Positions 33,466 to 40,986 of a stretch of DNA of 64,000 nt are shown piece by piece. The notes below the pieces were generated by a model. The model made no database searches. It saw nothing but the letters and a program-made list of their open reading frames with translations, and had not been told where the DNA came from. Positions within the stretch are counted from its first letter, which is position 1. Every line of letters begins with the position of its first letter. The translations under genes were made by a program, and so were the position numbers. Origin of the DNA: Variovorax paradoxus (GTDB taxonomy: Bacteria > Pseudomonadota > Gammaproteobacteria > Burkholderiales > Burkholderiaceae_C); assembly GCF_009498455.1 (NCBI RefSeq), contig NZ_CP045644.1:4591001-4655000 (forward strand), written 5' to 3'.

Positions 33466-34445
33466 CGAACGACATGATCCGTTGCAGTCCCCAGGACGTG
33501 CGTCGTGTCGCGGTGATCGGCACGGGGTCGGTTGGTGCGAGCTGGATCGCGCTCTTTCTGGCCCGCGGCATGCAGGTCATTGCACACGATCCTGCGCCGG
33601 GGGCCGAGGACTTCACGCGCGACTACGTCACGAACGCCTGGCCAGCGCTCCTCGCACTGGGCATTCCCGAGCCCATCGACACACCGCTGGCAGGCCTGCG
33701 CTTTGCCGCATCGGCGGCGCAAGCAGCCCGGGAAGCAGATCTCGTCCAGGAGAACGTACCCGAGAAGCCGGATCTGAAAGCCCGTGTGTTGCAGGAGATC
33801 GGTGAGGCGGCAGGTACAGGGACGGTCATCATTTCCAGTACCGGCGGGATTCCTCCCTCGGTGCTGCAGGAGTCATGCCCTCATCCGGAGCGGCTCGTCG
33901 TTGTTCACCCGTTCAATCCGTCGCACCTGATCCCGCTGGTGGAAGTGGTGGGCGGCAAATTGACCTCGCCATTGGTGGTCGACTGGGCCATGGCGTTCGC
34001 ACGCCACCTCGGCAAGCAGCCGATCCGCGTGAACATGGAAGCCAGCGGGCACATGACAAACCGCCTGCAGATGGCACTGGTGCGCGAAGCGGTGGCCTGC
34101 CTCGTGGACGGAGTCGCCAGTGCGCGTGATATCGATGCGGCGATTCGCTACGGATTGGGTCCCCGCTGGATGCTGATGGGCCCGCTGCTGACCATGCATC
34201 TGGCCGGTGGCCCTGGCGGCATGCAAGGCATTCTCGATCACGCAGGGGCTGCCGTGGAGGAGTGGTGGACACCCCGATCACAGCCCCGGCTGACGCCCGA
34301 AGTGAAGGCGCAACTGGTCGCCGCCGCCGACGAGGTCTCAGGGCGGGCGGCCATCGTCGACTGGATTCGATGGCGCGACGAGAACCTCGTGCGCGTCCTC
34401 CAACTGCAGGAGGCGGGACGGTTCACCGAACCGAAGCCGGCCTGA
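33462..34445 (+). CDS. 3-hydroxyacyl-CoA dehydrogenase / L-carnitine dehydrogenase-like protein
   Basis: Protein of 327 residues. The Rossmann motif is [15 protein letters not shown]; the catalytic region includes IISSTGGI and [19 protein letters not shown] with the catalytic His; [18 protein letters not shown] follows, as in carnitine and 3-hydroxybutyryl-type dehydrogenases. It oxidises a 3-hydroxy acid or its CoA ester with NAD. I choose GTG 33462, which overlaps the BKACE stop as GTGA; ATG 33474 is 12 bp downstream. The tight pairing with a BKACE gene suggests that its 3-keto product is cleaved by that enzyme. Confidence 0.87.
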   Translation: MTNDMIRCSPQDVRRVAVIGTGSVGASWIALFLARGMQVIAHDPAPGAEDFTRDYVTNAWPALLALGIPEPIDTPLAGLRFAASAAQAAREADLVQENVPEKPDLKARVLQEIGEAAGTGTVIISSTGGIPPSVLQESCPHPERLVVVHPFNPSHLIPLVEVVGGKLTSPLVVDWAMAFARHLGKQPIRVNMEASGHMTNRLQMALVREAVACLVDGVASARDIDAAIRYGLGPRWMLMGPLLTMHLAGGPGGMQGILDHAGAAVEEWWTPRSQPRLTPEVKAQLVAAADEVSGRAAIVDWIRWRDENLVRVLQLQEAGRFTEPKPA

Positions 34446-34484
34446 ACTGTTCTGTGCCCATCTGACAAGAATTTTGGAGACATC

Positions 34485-35459
34485 ATGACTCACAGCTTCA
34501 ATCGTCGCCAGTTGCTTCAGTTGAGTAGCGCTATCGCACTGTCGGCTGCCGGCCTGGTGCACGCCCAGGGCACGGCGGGCCGGATCGTGGTGGGATTCCC
34601 GCCGGGCGGAACGCTCGACGTGCTGGCTCGGCTCCTTGCACCGCATTTCTCAAAAGGCGGCATGACCGTCGTCGTGGAGAACAAACCGGGCGCATCGGCC
34701 CAGCTCGGACCGGTAGCCGTCAAGCAGGCACCGCCGGACGGATCGAGCATGCTGCTGACGCCGACGTCGGTGCTGACGCTCACGACGCAGTTGTTTCGCA
34801 AACCGCTAGTCGACCCGTTGCACGATTTGGCGCCGGTCGGGTCCGTGTGCGAACATCCCTTCGCCTTTGCAGTCAGCGGAAGCAGCCCGATCAAAAGCAT
34901 GGATGAGTTCATCGCCTGGGTGAAGGCGCGGGGCAGGGAGGCGAACTTCGCGCATCCGGGCGCGGGCACCTCGCCGCATTTCCTCGGGATGATCCTGGCT
35001 AAGGAAGCGGGGATCAAGCTCACCCATGTGCCCTACCGAGGCACGGCACCTGGTTTGCAGGATCTGATCGGCGGTCAGGTTGATTCGACGATGAACGCGC
35101 TGCCCGCGATGATCGAATACCACAAAGGCGGCCGTTTGCGGATTCTCGCAACCACCGGCTCGCAACGACTGGCTTCCTTGCCCGACGTTCCCACATTCTC
35201 AGAGCTCAAGATTTCCGGTCTCGAATACGCCGAATCATTCGGCATCTTCGTCTCTGCCGCTACGCCCGGCTCCGTCGTTGCTCGTCTAGAGACCGCGCTT
35301 CAGCAGGCGGTGGCCAGTCCCGAGATGGCAGAAGCGGCCAAGCGGATGGAAATGCAGCTGCGCGGCTCGTCCGCAGCGGCCTACAAGCAACTGTTCGAGG
35401 CCGACTACAAGCGCTGGTCCGGCATCGCGAAAGAGTCGGGATTCACCCTCGACGCCTAG
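34485..35459 (+). CDS. Bug/TctC-family periplasmic solute receptor
   Basis: Receptor of 324 residues. The leader (MTHSFNRRQLLQLSSAIAL, ending VHAQ) has an arginine pair but reads as an ordinary or possibly Tat-type signal. Mature features are RIVVGFPPGGTLDVLARLL and HVPYRGTAPGLQDLIGG. The ribosome site is TTGGAGACATC. It is embedded in the catabolic operon, unlike the other Bug receptors in the window, so its ligand may be the operon's substrate, in parallel with the Liv-type importer. No TctA/TctB partner is seen. Confidence 0.9.
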   Translation: MTHSFNRRQLLQLSSAIALSAAGLVHAQGTAGRIVVGFPPGGTLDVLARLLAPHFSKGGMTVVVENKPGASAQLGPVAVKQAPPDGSSMLLTPTSVLTLTTQLFRKPLVDPLHDLAPVGSVCEHPFAFAVSGSSPIKSMDEFIAWVKARGREANFAHPGAGTSPHFLGMILAKEAGIKLTHVPYRGTAPGLQDLIGGQVDSTMNALPAMIEYHKGGRLRILATTGSQRLASLPDVPTFSELKISGLEYAESFGIFVSAATPGSVVARLETALQQAVASPEMAEAAKRMEMQLRGSSAAAYKQLFEADYKRWSGIAKESGFTLDA

Positions 35460-35477
35460 ACCAATCAAAAGAATCGG

Positions 35478-36293
35478 ATGGAATTGCAAATGAAAGAAAA
35501 GACAGATTGGCCGGCGAGCTTGCCGCCTTGCGTTCGCATCGAACGCCGTGGTGGCATTGCCATCGTGACGTTGAACCGGCCTGAGAAGCGGAACTCCCTC
35601 AGCGACGAACTCGTCATCGGCTTACAGACGTTCTTCTCAACGATCCCGCGTGACGTGCAAGCGGTGGTAATGACGGGGGCCGGTGAGCACTTCTGCGCCG
35701 GACTCGATCTCAACGAGATCAAGGAGGCGGGGACCGCAGAGAACTTCGAGACCTGTGCGATCGGCCAGCGCCTGAATGACACAATTCAGTTCTGCAAGGT
35801 CCCCGTAATAGCAGTGCTTCATGGTGCGGTCATTGGAGGAGGGATGGAGCTTGCGGCCGCAGCCCATATCCGCATTGCGGAACCCAGCGCCTACTACGCG
35901 CTGCCGGAAGGCACACGCGGTATCTTCCTCGGATCGGGTGGCTCGGTACGGCTGCCTCGACTTATCGGCGCCTCTCAGGTGGTCGACATGATGCTTTCCG
36001 GCCGCGTATTCGATGCGGTCGAAGGCCGGAACTTCCTGCGCTTCTCGCAATACTTGGTCGAGGCAGGTGACGGTCTGCAGAAAGCGATCGCCGTTGCCGA
36101 GAAGGTCGCCAAGAACGCCCCGCTGGCCAACTATGCCGTGATCCAGGCAATTCCCCGCATCACCGAACAAGAGCCGGCGAATGGGTTGTTTACCGAGATG
36201 CTGATGGTCACCTTGGCGCAGGGCGACGACGAGGCCAAGGGCAGGCTACGCGATTTTCTCGACCGCAAGGCCGGGAGGGTTGTGCCGCAATGA
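35478..36293 (+). CDS. Enoyl-CoA hydratase/isomerase family protein
   Basis: Crotonase of 271 residues. The oxyanion hole segments are HFCAGLDL and GAVIGGGMELAAA; both acidic residues of a true hydratase are present, Glu124 in GGGMELA and Glu144 in ALPEGTRGI. It likely hydrates an enoyl-CoA made by an acyl-CoA dehydrogenase, possibly the one at 40987. It overlaps the ligase gene by ATGA. An internal ATG at 35490 is an alternative start. Confidence 0.9.
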   Translation: MELQMKEKTDWPASLPPCVRIERRGGIAIVTLNRPEKRNSLSDELVIGLQTFFSTIPRDVQAVVMTGAGEHFCAGLDLNEIKEAGTAENFETCAIGQRLNDTIQFCKVPVIAVLHGAVIGGGMELAAAAHIRIAEPSAYYALPEGTRGIFLGSGGSVRLPRLIGASQVVDMMLSGRVFDAVEGRNFLRFSQYLVEAGDGLQKAIAVAEKVAKNAPLANYAVIQAIPRITEQEPANGLFTEMLMVTLAQGDDEAKGRLRDFLDRKAGRVVPQ

Positions 36294-37876
36294 TCGACCA
36301 GGCTGGTGCACACACTTTCGGCGACGTGCTGCGCGCCAACGCGGCCGCTCGGCCCGATAAGGCCGCTTTCGAGATGCTCGATGGCGAGGCGGTGAACTTT
36401 GGGGACCTGAATCGGCGCGTGAACGCGCTGAACAATGCTTTTGCCGAACTGGGGGCTTGCAAGGGCGCGCGCGTCGCGCTACTCGCCAAGAACCGGCTGG
36501 AGTATGTAGAGGTCTATGGACTGAGCAAGTCCGGCCTCATCGTCGTACCGCTCAACTGGCGGCTGGCGCCTGGCGAACTGGTGAATCTGATCAGGCACAG
36601 TGCACCGGAGGTGCTGGTGGTCGACGAGCACCATCGGCTGCTCGCCGAATCAATTCGCAACCAGATTCCGAGTGTCAAGCACTTCGTTCTCATCGGTGGC
36701 ACCGCAGGAGGGTGGCAGGGTTACGAGGATCTGATCCAGCGAGCATCGGATGCAGAACCGGTATCTCAGGCACTGCCCGACGATGTGCTCTGCCTGATCT
36801 ACACCAGCGGCACGACGGGCGCACCCAAGGGCGTTGCCATGACCCACGCCGGCGTGATGGGAAACTGCGCGGCAGCAGCGCAAGAACTCAAGCTCACCGA
36901 CGCCGACATCACGATGGCGGTCATGCCGCTATTCCATGCTGGGGGCATGTGGTACCACCTGTTCCCGAGCTTCGCTTCCGGGACGACGTCGTTGCTGCTG
37001 TCGGACTTCGATCCCGCAACGATTCTTCGCGAACTGCAGGTGCGGCGCATCACCAACGTACACCTCGCACCGACCATGATTGCCGCGCTGCTCTCGAACC
37101 CGTCGGCAGCGTCGGCCGACCTCGGCAGCGTGAGGGTGCTGTTCTATGCAGCGTCGTCGATGCCGCCCGAGTTGCTGCGGCGTGCGATGCAAACCTTCCC
37201 CCGGTGCGGCTTTGTCCAGGGGTATGGATCGACCGAAGCTGGAGTGGTCACCATTCTTCGTGCCGATGCGCATCGGCGTGCGATGGAGCCGGGCGGTGAA
37301 TATCTGCTGGCGTCATGTGGGTTGCCTTACCCGGGTCGACTTGTTCGAGTTGTCGACGATGCTGGCGTCGAGTTGCCGCAAGGAGAAGTGGGGGAGGTGG
37401 AGGTCCACAGTCCCGACTTGATGCAGGGCTACTGGCTCGACGACCAGGCCACAGTACGAGCTCTGCATGGCAAGTGGTTAAAGACCGGGGACCTGGGGCG
37501 CCTCGACCTCCAGGGATTTCTCTATATCGTCGATCGAAAAAACGACATGGTGGTCACCGGTGGCGAGAACGTCTTTCCGACCGAGGTCGAGTCGTACCTC
37601 TACCGCGATCAAGACGTCGAGGAGGCAGCCGTCTTCGGCATTCCGGACCCTGCCTGGGTGGAAAGGGTCGTGGCAGCGGTGGTGCTTCGGCCAGGATCGA
37701 CGGCAACCGGCGAGGAACTGGTCCGGCGGCTGCGCACGCAACTGGCAGGCTACAAGTGCCCGAAGGAGATTTTTGTCGTCAACCATCTGCCAAAGAGTGC
37801 GGTTGGAAAGGTGCTGCGCAAGGAATTGCGTCGGCGTTTCGGTGAAGAACCACAGAAAGAGCGGGGAGCGCAATGA
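36290..37876 (+). CDS. AMP-forming acyl-CoA ligase
   Basis: ANL-superfamily ligase of 528 residues. Motifs are IYTSGTTGAPKGVAMTH (A3 loop), QGYGSTEAGV (A5), KTGDLGRLD (A7), DRKNDMVVTGGENVFPTEVE (A8 hinge) and the C-terminal catalytic Lys in PKSAVGKVLRKELR. It activates a carboxylic acid to CoA ester via an adenylate. It is coupled by ATGA to both neighbours, between the crotonase and the thioesterase, so acts in the same pathway; chain type is not clear (aromatic or medium-chain acid). Confidence 0.92.
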   Translation: MIDQAGAHTFGDVLRANAAARPDKAAFEMLDGEAVNFGDLNRRVNALNNAFAELGACKGARVALLAKNRLEYVEVYGLSKSGLIVVPLNWRLAPGELVNLIRHSAPEVLVVDEHHRLLAESIRNQIPSVKHFVLIGGTAGGWQGYEDLIQRASDAEPVSQALPDDVLCLIYTSGTTGAPKGVAMTHAGVMGNCAAAAQELKLTDADITMAVMPLFHAGGMWYHLFPSFASGTTSLLLSDFDPATILRELQVRRITNVHLAPTMIAALLSNPSAASADLGSVRVLFYAASSMPPELLRRAMQTFPRCGFVQGYGSTEAGVVTILRADAHRRAMEPGGEYLLASCGLPYPGRLVRVVDDAGVELPQGEVGEVEVHSPDLMQGYWLDDQATVRALHGKWLKTGDLGRLDLQGFLYIVDRKNDMVVTGGENVFPTEVESYLYRDQDVEEAAVFGIPDPAWVERVVAAVVLRPGSTATGEELVRRLRTQLAGYKCPKEIFVVNHLPKSAVGKVLRKELRRRFGEEPQKERGAQ

Positions 37877-38301
37877 GCACAATCTGGCAGCAGCCAATTT
37901 CGGTCGAGATACTGACGGCGTTCCATAAGGACACGGCCCCGCTGCATCTGGGCATCGAGTTTCTCGAAGTGGGGAAAGACTTCGTCAAGGGCCGCGTGCC
38001 CGTCGATGCGCGCACACGACAGCCGTACGGACTCCTGCACGGAGGCGTGTCCGTCGTCCTGGCCGAGACCCTGGGCTCGGTGGGCGCGGCCTATGCTTGC
38101 CCATTGGGGTATCACGCGTTCGGACTGGATATCAATGCAAATCACCTTCGCAGTGCGCCTTCCGGCTGGGTGACGGGGGTCGCCGCACCGGTGCATATCG
38201 GACGAAGTACCCAGGTCTGGCAGATCGAATTAACGGACGAGGCGGGGCGGCTCGTTTGCGTTTCCAGGCTGACCATGGCGGTAATGCTGGCAAAGCAATG
38301 A
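37873..38301 (+). CDS. Hotdog-fold thioesterase, PaaI-like
   Basis: Protein of 142 residues with the PaaI_thioesterase pattern: YGLLHGGVSVVLAETLGSVGA holds the HGG motif and the probable catalytic acid, and GLDINANHLRSAPSGWV the second conserved strand. It hydrolyses CoA thioesters, perhaps to release stalled intermediates and free CoA. It overlaps the ligase gene by ATGA. Confidence 0.87.
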   Translation: MSTIWQQPISVEILTAFHKDTAPLHLGIEFLEVGKDFVKGRVPVDARTRQPYGLLHGGVSVVLAETLGSVGAAYACPLGYHAFGLDINANHLRSAPSGWVTGVAAPVHIGRSTQVWQIELTDEAGRLVCVSRLTMAVMLAKQ

Positions 38302-38314
38302 AAGGACCTCGCAG

Positions 38315-39202
38315 ATGAAGCGTTCGTCGTGGTCCGTCATCGGTGCGCTCACTGTCACTGCCTTCATCGCCCTAGGCAGCAAGACCGCGGCGGGGCAAGG
38401 ACTCCCGGCCGCAGTCGGCTCGCCGCGTGTTTACGTGCTGAACTCGGCGGAGTTCGTCGGCTATCCCCGGTCCTTCCTCCAATTCGGCGCACAAGGTGTC
38501 GGCGGCTGGACGCCGGCGGCGTTCTTCCTCATCCGCCATCCGCGGGGCAACGTGCTGGTGGACACGGGCGTCAGCGACCGAGAGATCGACGAACCGGGCT
38601 CGGTCTGGGGAGCCGGGCTTCGGCAGTATTTCGGGTTGAAGAAGACGCCGGACTTGTCCATTGAATCCCAGCTTGCCAAGGCAAGGCTCAAGCCCGAGGA
38701 CATCCACTACGTGGTGCTTACCCATTTGCATCTGGATCACGCCGGCAACCTGTCCAAGTTCCCGACCGCGACTTTCATCATCCAGAACGAGGAGCTGAAG
38801 GCGGCGTGGTGGCCCGACAAGGGCTTTGAAGGCGCCTACTTGCACGAGGACATCAAGGACACGAGGAAGTTCAAGATTCTGCGGCTCGAGGGCAACCTCG
38901 ACCTGTTCGGCGATCGCTCGATCGAAGTCATTCGGGCGCCCGGGCACACACCGGGAACGCAACTCGTCGTCGCGCGCCTGCCCAGGTCCGGCATGGTGGT
39001 TTTCACCGGCGATGCCGTCTACGACCGCGACAACCTGGAGAAAAACGCACTGCCGACGCCGTCAGGGGCCTGGCAAGCGACCGGAATGCTCAACACCTAT
39101 GCGCTGGTTCGCCAATGGCGGGACAGCGGCGCACAAGTGCTTTTCTCGCACGATGGCGACGACTTCAAGACCTACAAGCAGGCCCCGGCGTACTACGACT
39201 AG
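38315..39202 (+). CDS. Exported metallo-beta-lactamase-fold hydrolase, AHL-lactonase-like
   Basis: Protein of 295 residues with a signal peptide (about residues 1-27, ending AAGQG) and the dinuclear-metal motif HLHLDH at 137-142, then APGHTPGTQ and FTGDAVYD for the remaining ligands and a late His in LFSHDGDDF. The overall pattern matches the N-acyl-homoserine-lactonase group of the MBL superfamily, which opens lactones. Being periplasmic and inside a catabolic operon, it may open a lactone substrate or quench a signal; neither can be decided here. The ribosome site is AAGGACC. Confidence 0.85.
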   Translation: MKRSSWSVIGALTVTAFIALGSKTAAGQGLPAAVGSPRVYVLNSAEFVGYPRSFLQFGAQGVGGWTPAAFFLIRHPRGNVLVDTGVSDREIDEPGSVWGAGLRQYFGLKKTPDLSIESQLAKARLKPEDIHYVVLTHLHLDHAGNLSKFPTATFIIQNEELKAAWWPDKGFEGAYLHEDIKDTRKFKILRLEGNLDLFGDRSIEVIRAPGHTPGTQLVVARLPRSGMVVFTGDAVYDRDNLEKNALPTPSGAWQATGMLNTYALVRQWRDSGAQVLFSHDGDDFKTYKQAPAYYD

Positions 39203-39255
39203 CTGCGCAAGCGAGGCGATCGCGAAATTCGACAACCCACAAACAGGAGACAAAG

Positions 39256-40368
39256 ATGACAAAGATGATGAAGGCCGCGCGTCTGCATGAGATCGGCAAG
39301 CCATTCCAGATCGACACCGTGCCGGTGCCGGAGCTCAGACCAACCGACGTGCTGATCGAAGTGAAGGCAGCGGGCGTCGTGCCCAACCTGCGCAATGTGG
39401 TGACGCACTACCCGACCTGGTTTCCGTTCATGCCGCTGCCCAAGCTGCCGGCCATCTATGGATTGGACGCGGCGGGGGTCGTCTCCGCAGTGGGTGCGCA
39501 GGTCCGCGCCGACGTCAAGCCTGGAGATCGTGTCTACATGAACCCGGGGCTCTCTTGTGGTTCATGTGAGGCTTGCCGACGGCACGATCACACCAACTGC
39601 GCGGCGTTCACCTTTCATGGCTACTTCGGCTTCGGCGCGGGGTCGCAGCAGATCTTCGAAGACTACCCGTACGGCGGGTTCGGGCAATACCTGTTGTCGC
39701 CAGCGGCGAACCTGGTGAAGCTGCCCGATAGCATCAGCTTCGAACAGGCTGCTCGCTTTGGATATCTCGGAACGTCTTACGCTGCGTTGCGCAAGGCGGG
39801 TTTCGCACCGGGGCAGACGGTGCTGGTGGATGGCGGGACAGGCACCCTGGGCTTGGGCGCCGTAGTACTTGCGCTGGCCATGGGCGCGGCCAAGGTGTTC
39901 GCGACCGGTCGTAACCAGGCACTGCTGGACAAGCTCCACAAGATCGACCCTGCACGTGTCGTTCCCATTGCCTTGGGCTCGCGGCCAACCGCGGAGGTGG
40001 TGATGCAAGCGACCAACGGCTTCGGCGCCGATGCGTTGATCGAGGCCTTGGGTCCCAATGCACCCGTGGCCACGGTTCTGGACGCTTTCAATGCGCTCAA
40101 GCGCGGCGGGCGCACCATCAACATCGGCGGCGTGGCTGATCCGATCCCACTCGATCCATTTCCGTTGATGGCCCTGCAGAAGTCGTACATCGGCTCTTGC
40201 TGGTTCAGCACTGCGGAAGGCCAAGACATGGCTGCCATGGCGCATGCCGGGACGCTCGACTTGAGCGTATTCGAACACGAGCGCTTCTCGCTGGACCAGG
40301 TGAACGAGGCACTGGACGCCATCGACAAGCGCGGCGGTGGATTCACCAACGTCGTGATCATGCATTGA
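39256..40368 (+). CDS. MDR-family dehydrogenase/reductase with structural but no catalytic zinc site
   Basis: Protein of 370 residues, third member of the paralogous trio (with 1629-2771 and 20499-21674). Structural cysteines are at 101, 104, 107 and 115. Catalytic positions read GVV, GLD and FGYLG instead of Gly-x-Cys, Gly-His-Glu and a Cys. The cofactor loop is GGTGTLGLGAVVLALAMGA. The ribosome site CAGGAGACAAAG selects ATG 39256 over a longer frame from 39115 that reads through the MBL gene. Function probably NAD(P)H-dependent reduction or oxidation without zinc. Confidence 0.83.
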   Translation: MTKMMKAARLHEIGKPFQIDTVPVPELRPTDVLIEVKAAGVVPNLRNVVTHYPTWFPFMPLPKLPAIYGLDAAGVVSAVGAQVRADVKPGDRVYMNPGLSCGSCEACRRHDHTNCAAFTFHGYFGFGAGSQQIFEDYPYGGFGQYLLSPAANLVKLPDSISFEQAARFGYLGTSYAALRKAGFAPGQTVLVDGGTGTLGLGAVVLALAMGAAKVFATGRNQALLDKLHKIDPARVVPIALGSRPTAEVVMQATNGFGADALIEALGPNAPVATVLDAFNALKRGGRTINIGGVADPIPLDPFPLMALQKSYIGSCWFSTAEGQDMAAMAHAGTLDLSVFEHERFSLDQVNEALDAIDKRGGGFTNVVIMH

Positions 40369-40390
40369 AGCAGCGAACAAGGAGCCCCCC

Positions 40391-40927
40391 ATGCAAATTA
40401 GACGAATCGTGACTGGCCGCGACGCCGGCGGGAAGTCCATCATCGCGTCCGACGCTGCGCCGCCGCGAGCCGTGACGTTCAAGCACGTGCCTGGCCTGGC
40501 GGCCGCGTTGTTGTGGGAAACGCCGGCACGGTCGATGCTCGGAGAGTCCGGAGATCCATCCATCTCGGCGCGCTCGTGGGTTCCCCCGGCCGGTGGCAGC
40601 AATCTGATGCTGGTCACATTTCCGCCAGATTCGGTCATGGTGAGCCCCGGCTTCGATCCAGCTGCCGCGGGTGCCGAGTACATGCAGTTGCTTCCCGGCT
40701 TGGCAGAGGCCTTCGAGAGGGACAGTCCGGGCATGCACACCACCGACACAGTCGACTATGCGGTCCTGCTCGACGGTGAACTGCATCTTGAACTGGATGG
40801 TGGTGTACTGACCAAGCTCTCGCCGCACGACGTGGTGGTCCAGAACGGCACCCGCCATGCTTGGCGTAACCGCGGAGACAAGGCGGCAACAGTGCTCTTC
40901 GTGCTCGTCGGCGCGGCACATGCCTGA
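40391..40927 (+). CDS. Cupin-domain protein
   Basis: Protein of 178 residues with one cupin barrel in the C-terminal half: MHTTDTVDYAVLLDGELHLEL (motif 1, with a His near the start but few other ligands) and NGTRHAWRN (motif 2 with His). This matches the group annotated as cupin-domain proteins of aromatic operons. It could be a small-molecule binder or isomerase; the sparse ligand set leaves metal binding uncertain. The ribosome site is AAGGAGCCCCCC, 22 bp after the MDR gene. Confidence 0.8.
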   Translation: MQIRRIVTGRDAGGKSIIASDAAPPRAVTFKHVPGLAAALLWETPARSMLGESGDPSISARSWVPPAGGSNLMLVTFPPDSVMVSPGFDPAAAGAEYMQLLPGLAEAFERDSPGMHTTDTVDYAVLLDGELHLELDGGVLTKLSPHDVVVQNGTRHAWRNRGDKAATVLFVLVGAAHA

Positions 40928-40986
40928 CGCAGAACCGAATCGGGCCAAGCCCCTGTCTCACTATCAATCAACTGATTAGCTCTGTC

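Noticed and set aside
31532..34445. Carnitine catabolic operon (BKACE, carnitine dehydrogenase, CntA/CntB)
   Set aside because: The Rieske oxygenase is VanA-type, with its own motif spacing, and no betaine genes are present; the dehydrogenase/BKACE pair is shared by many beta-hydroxy acids.
40966..40977. AATCA-2-TGATT palindrome before the long acyl-CoA dehydrogenase as a MarR-regulon operator
   Set aside because: It does not match the GGCAAAT...GCGAACTA element and is only 12 bp; kept as a weak local site only.
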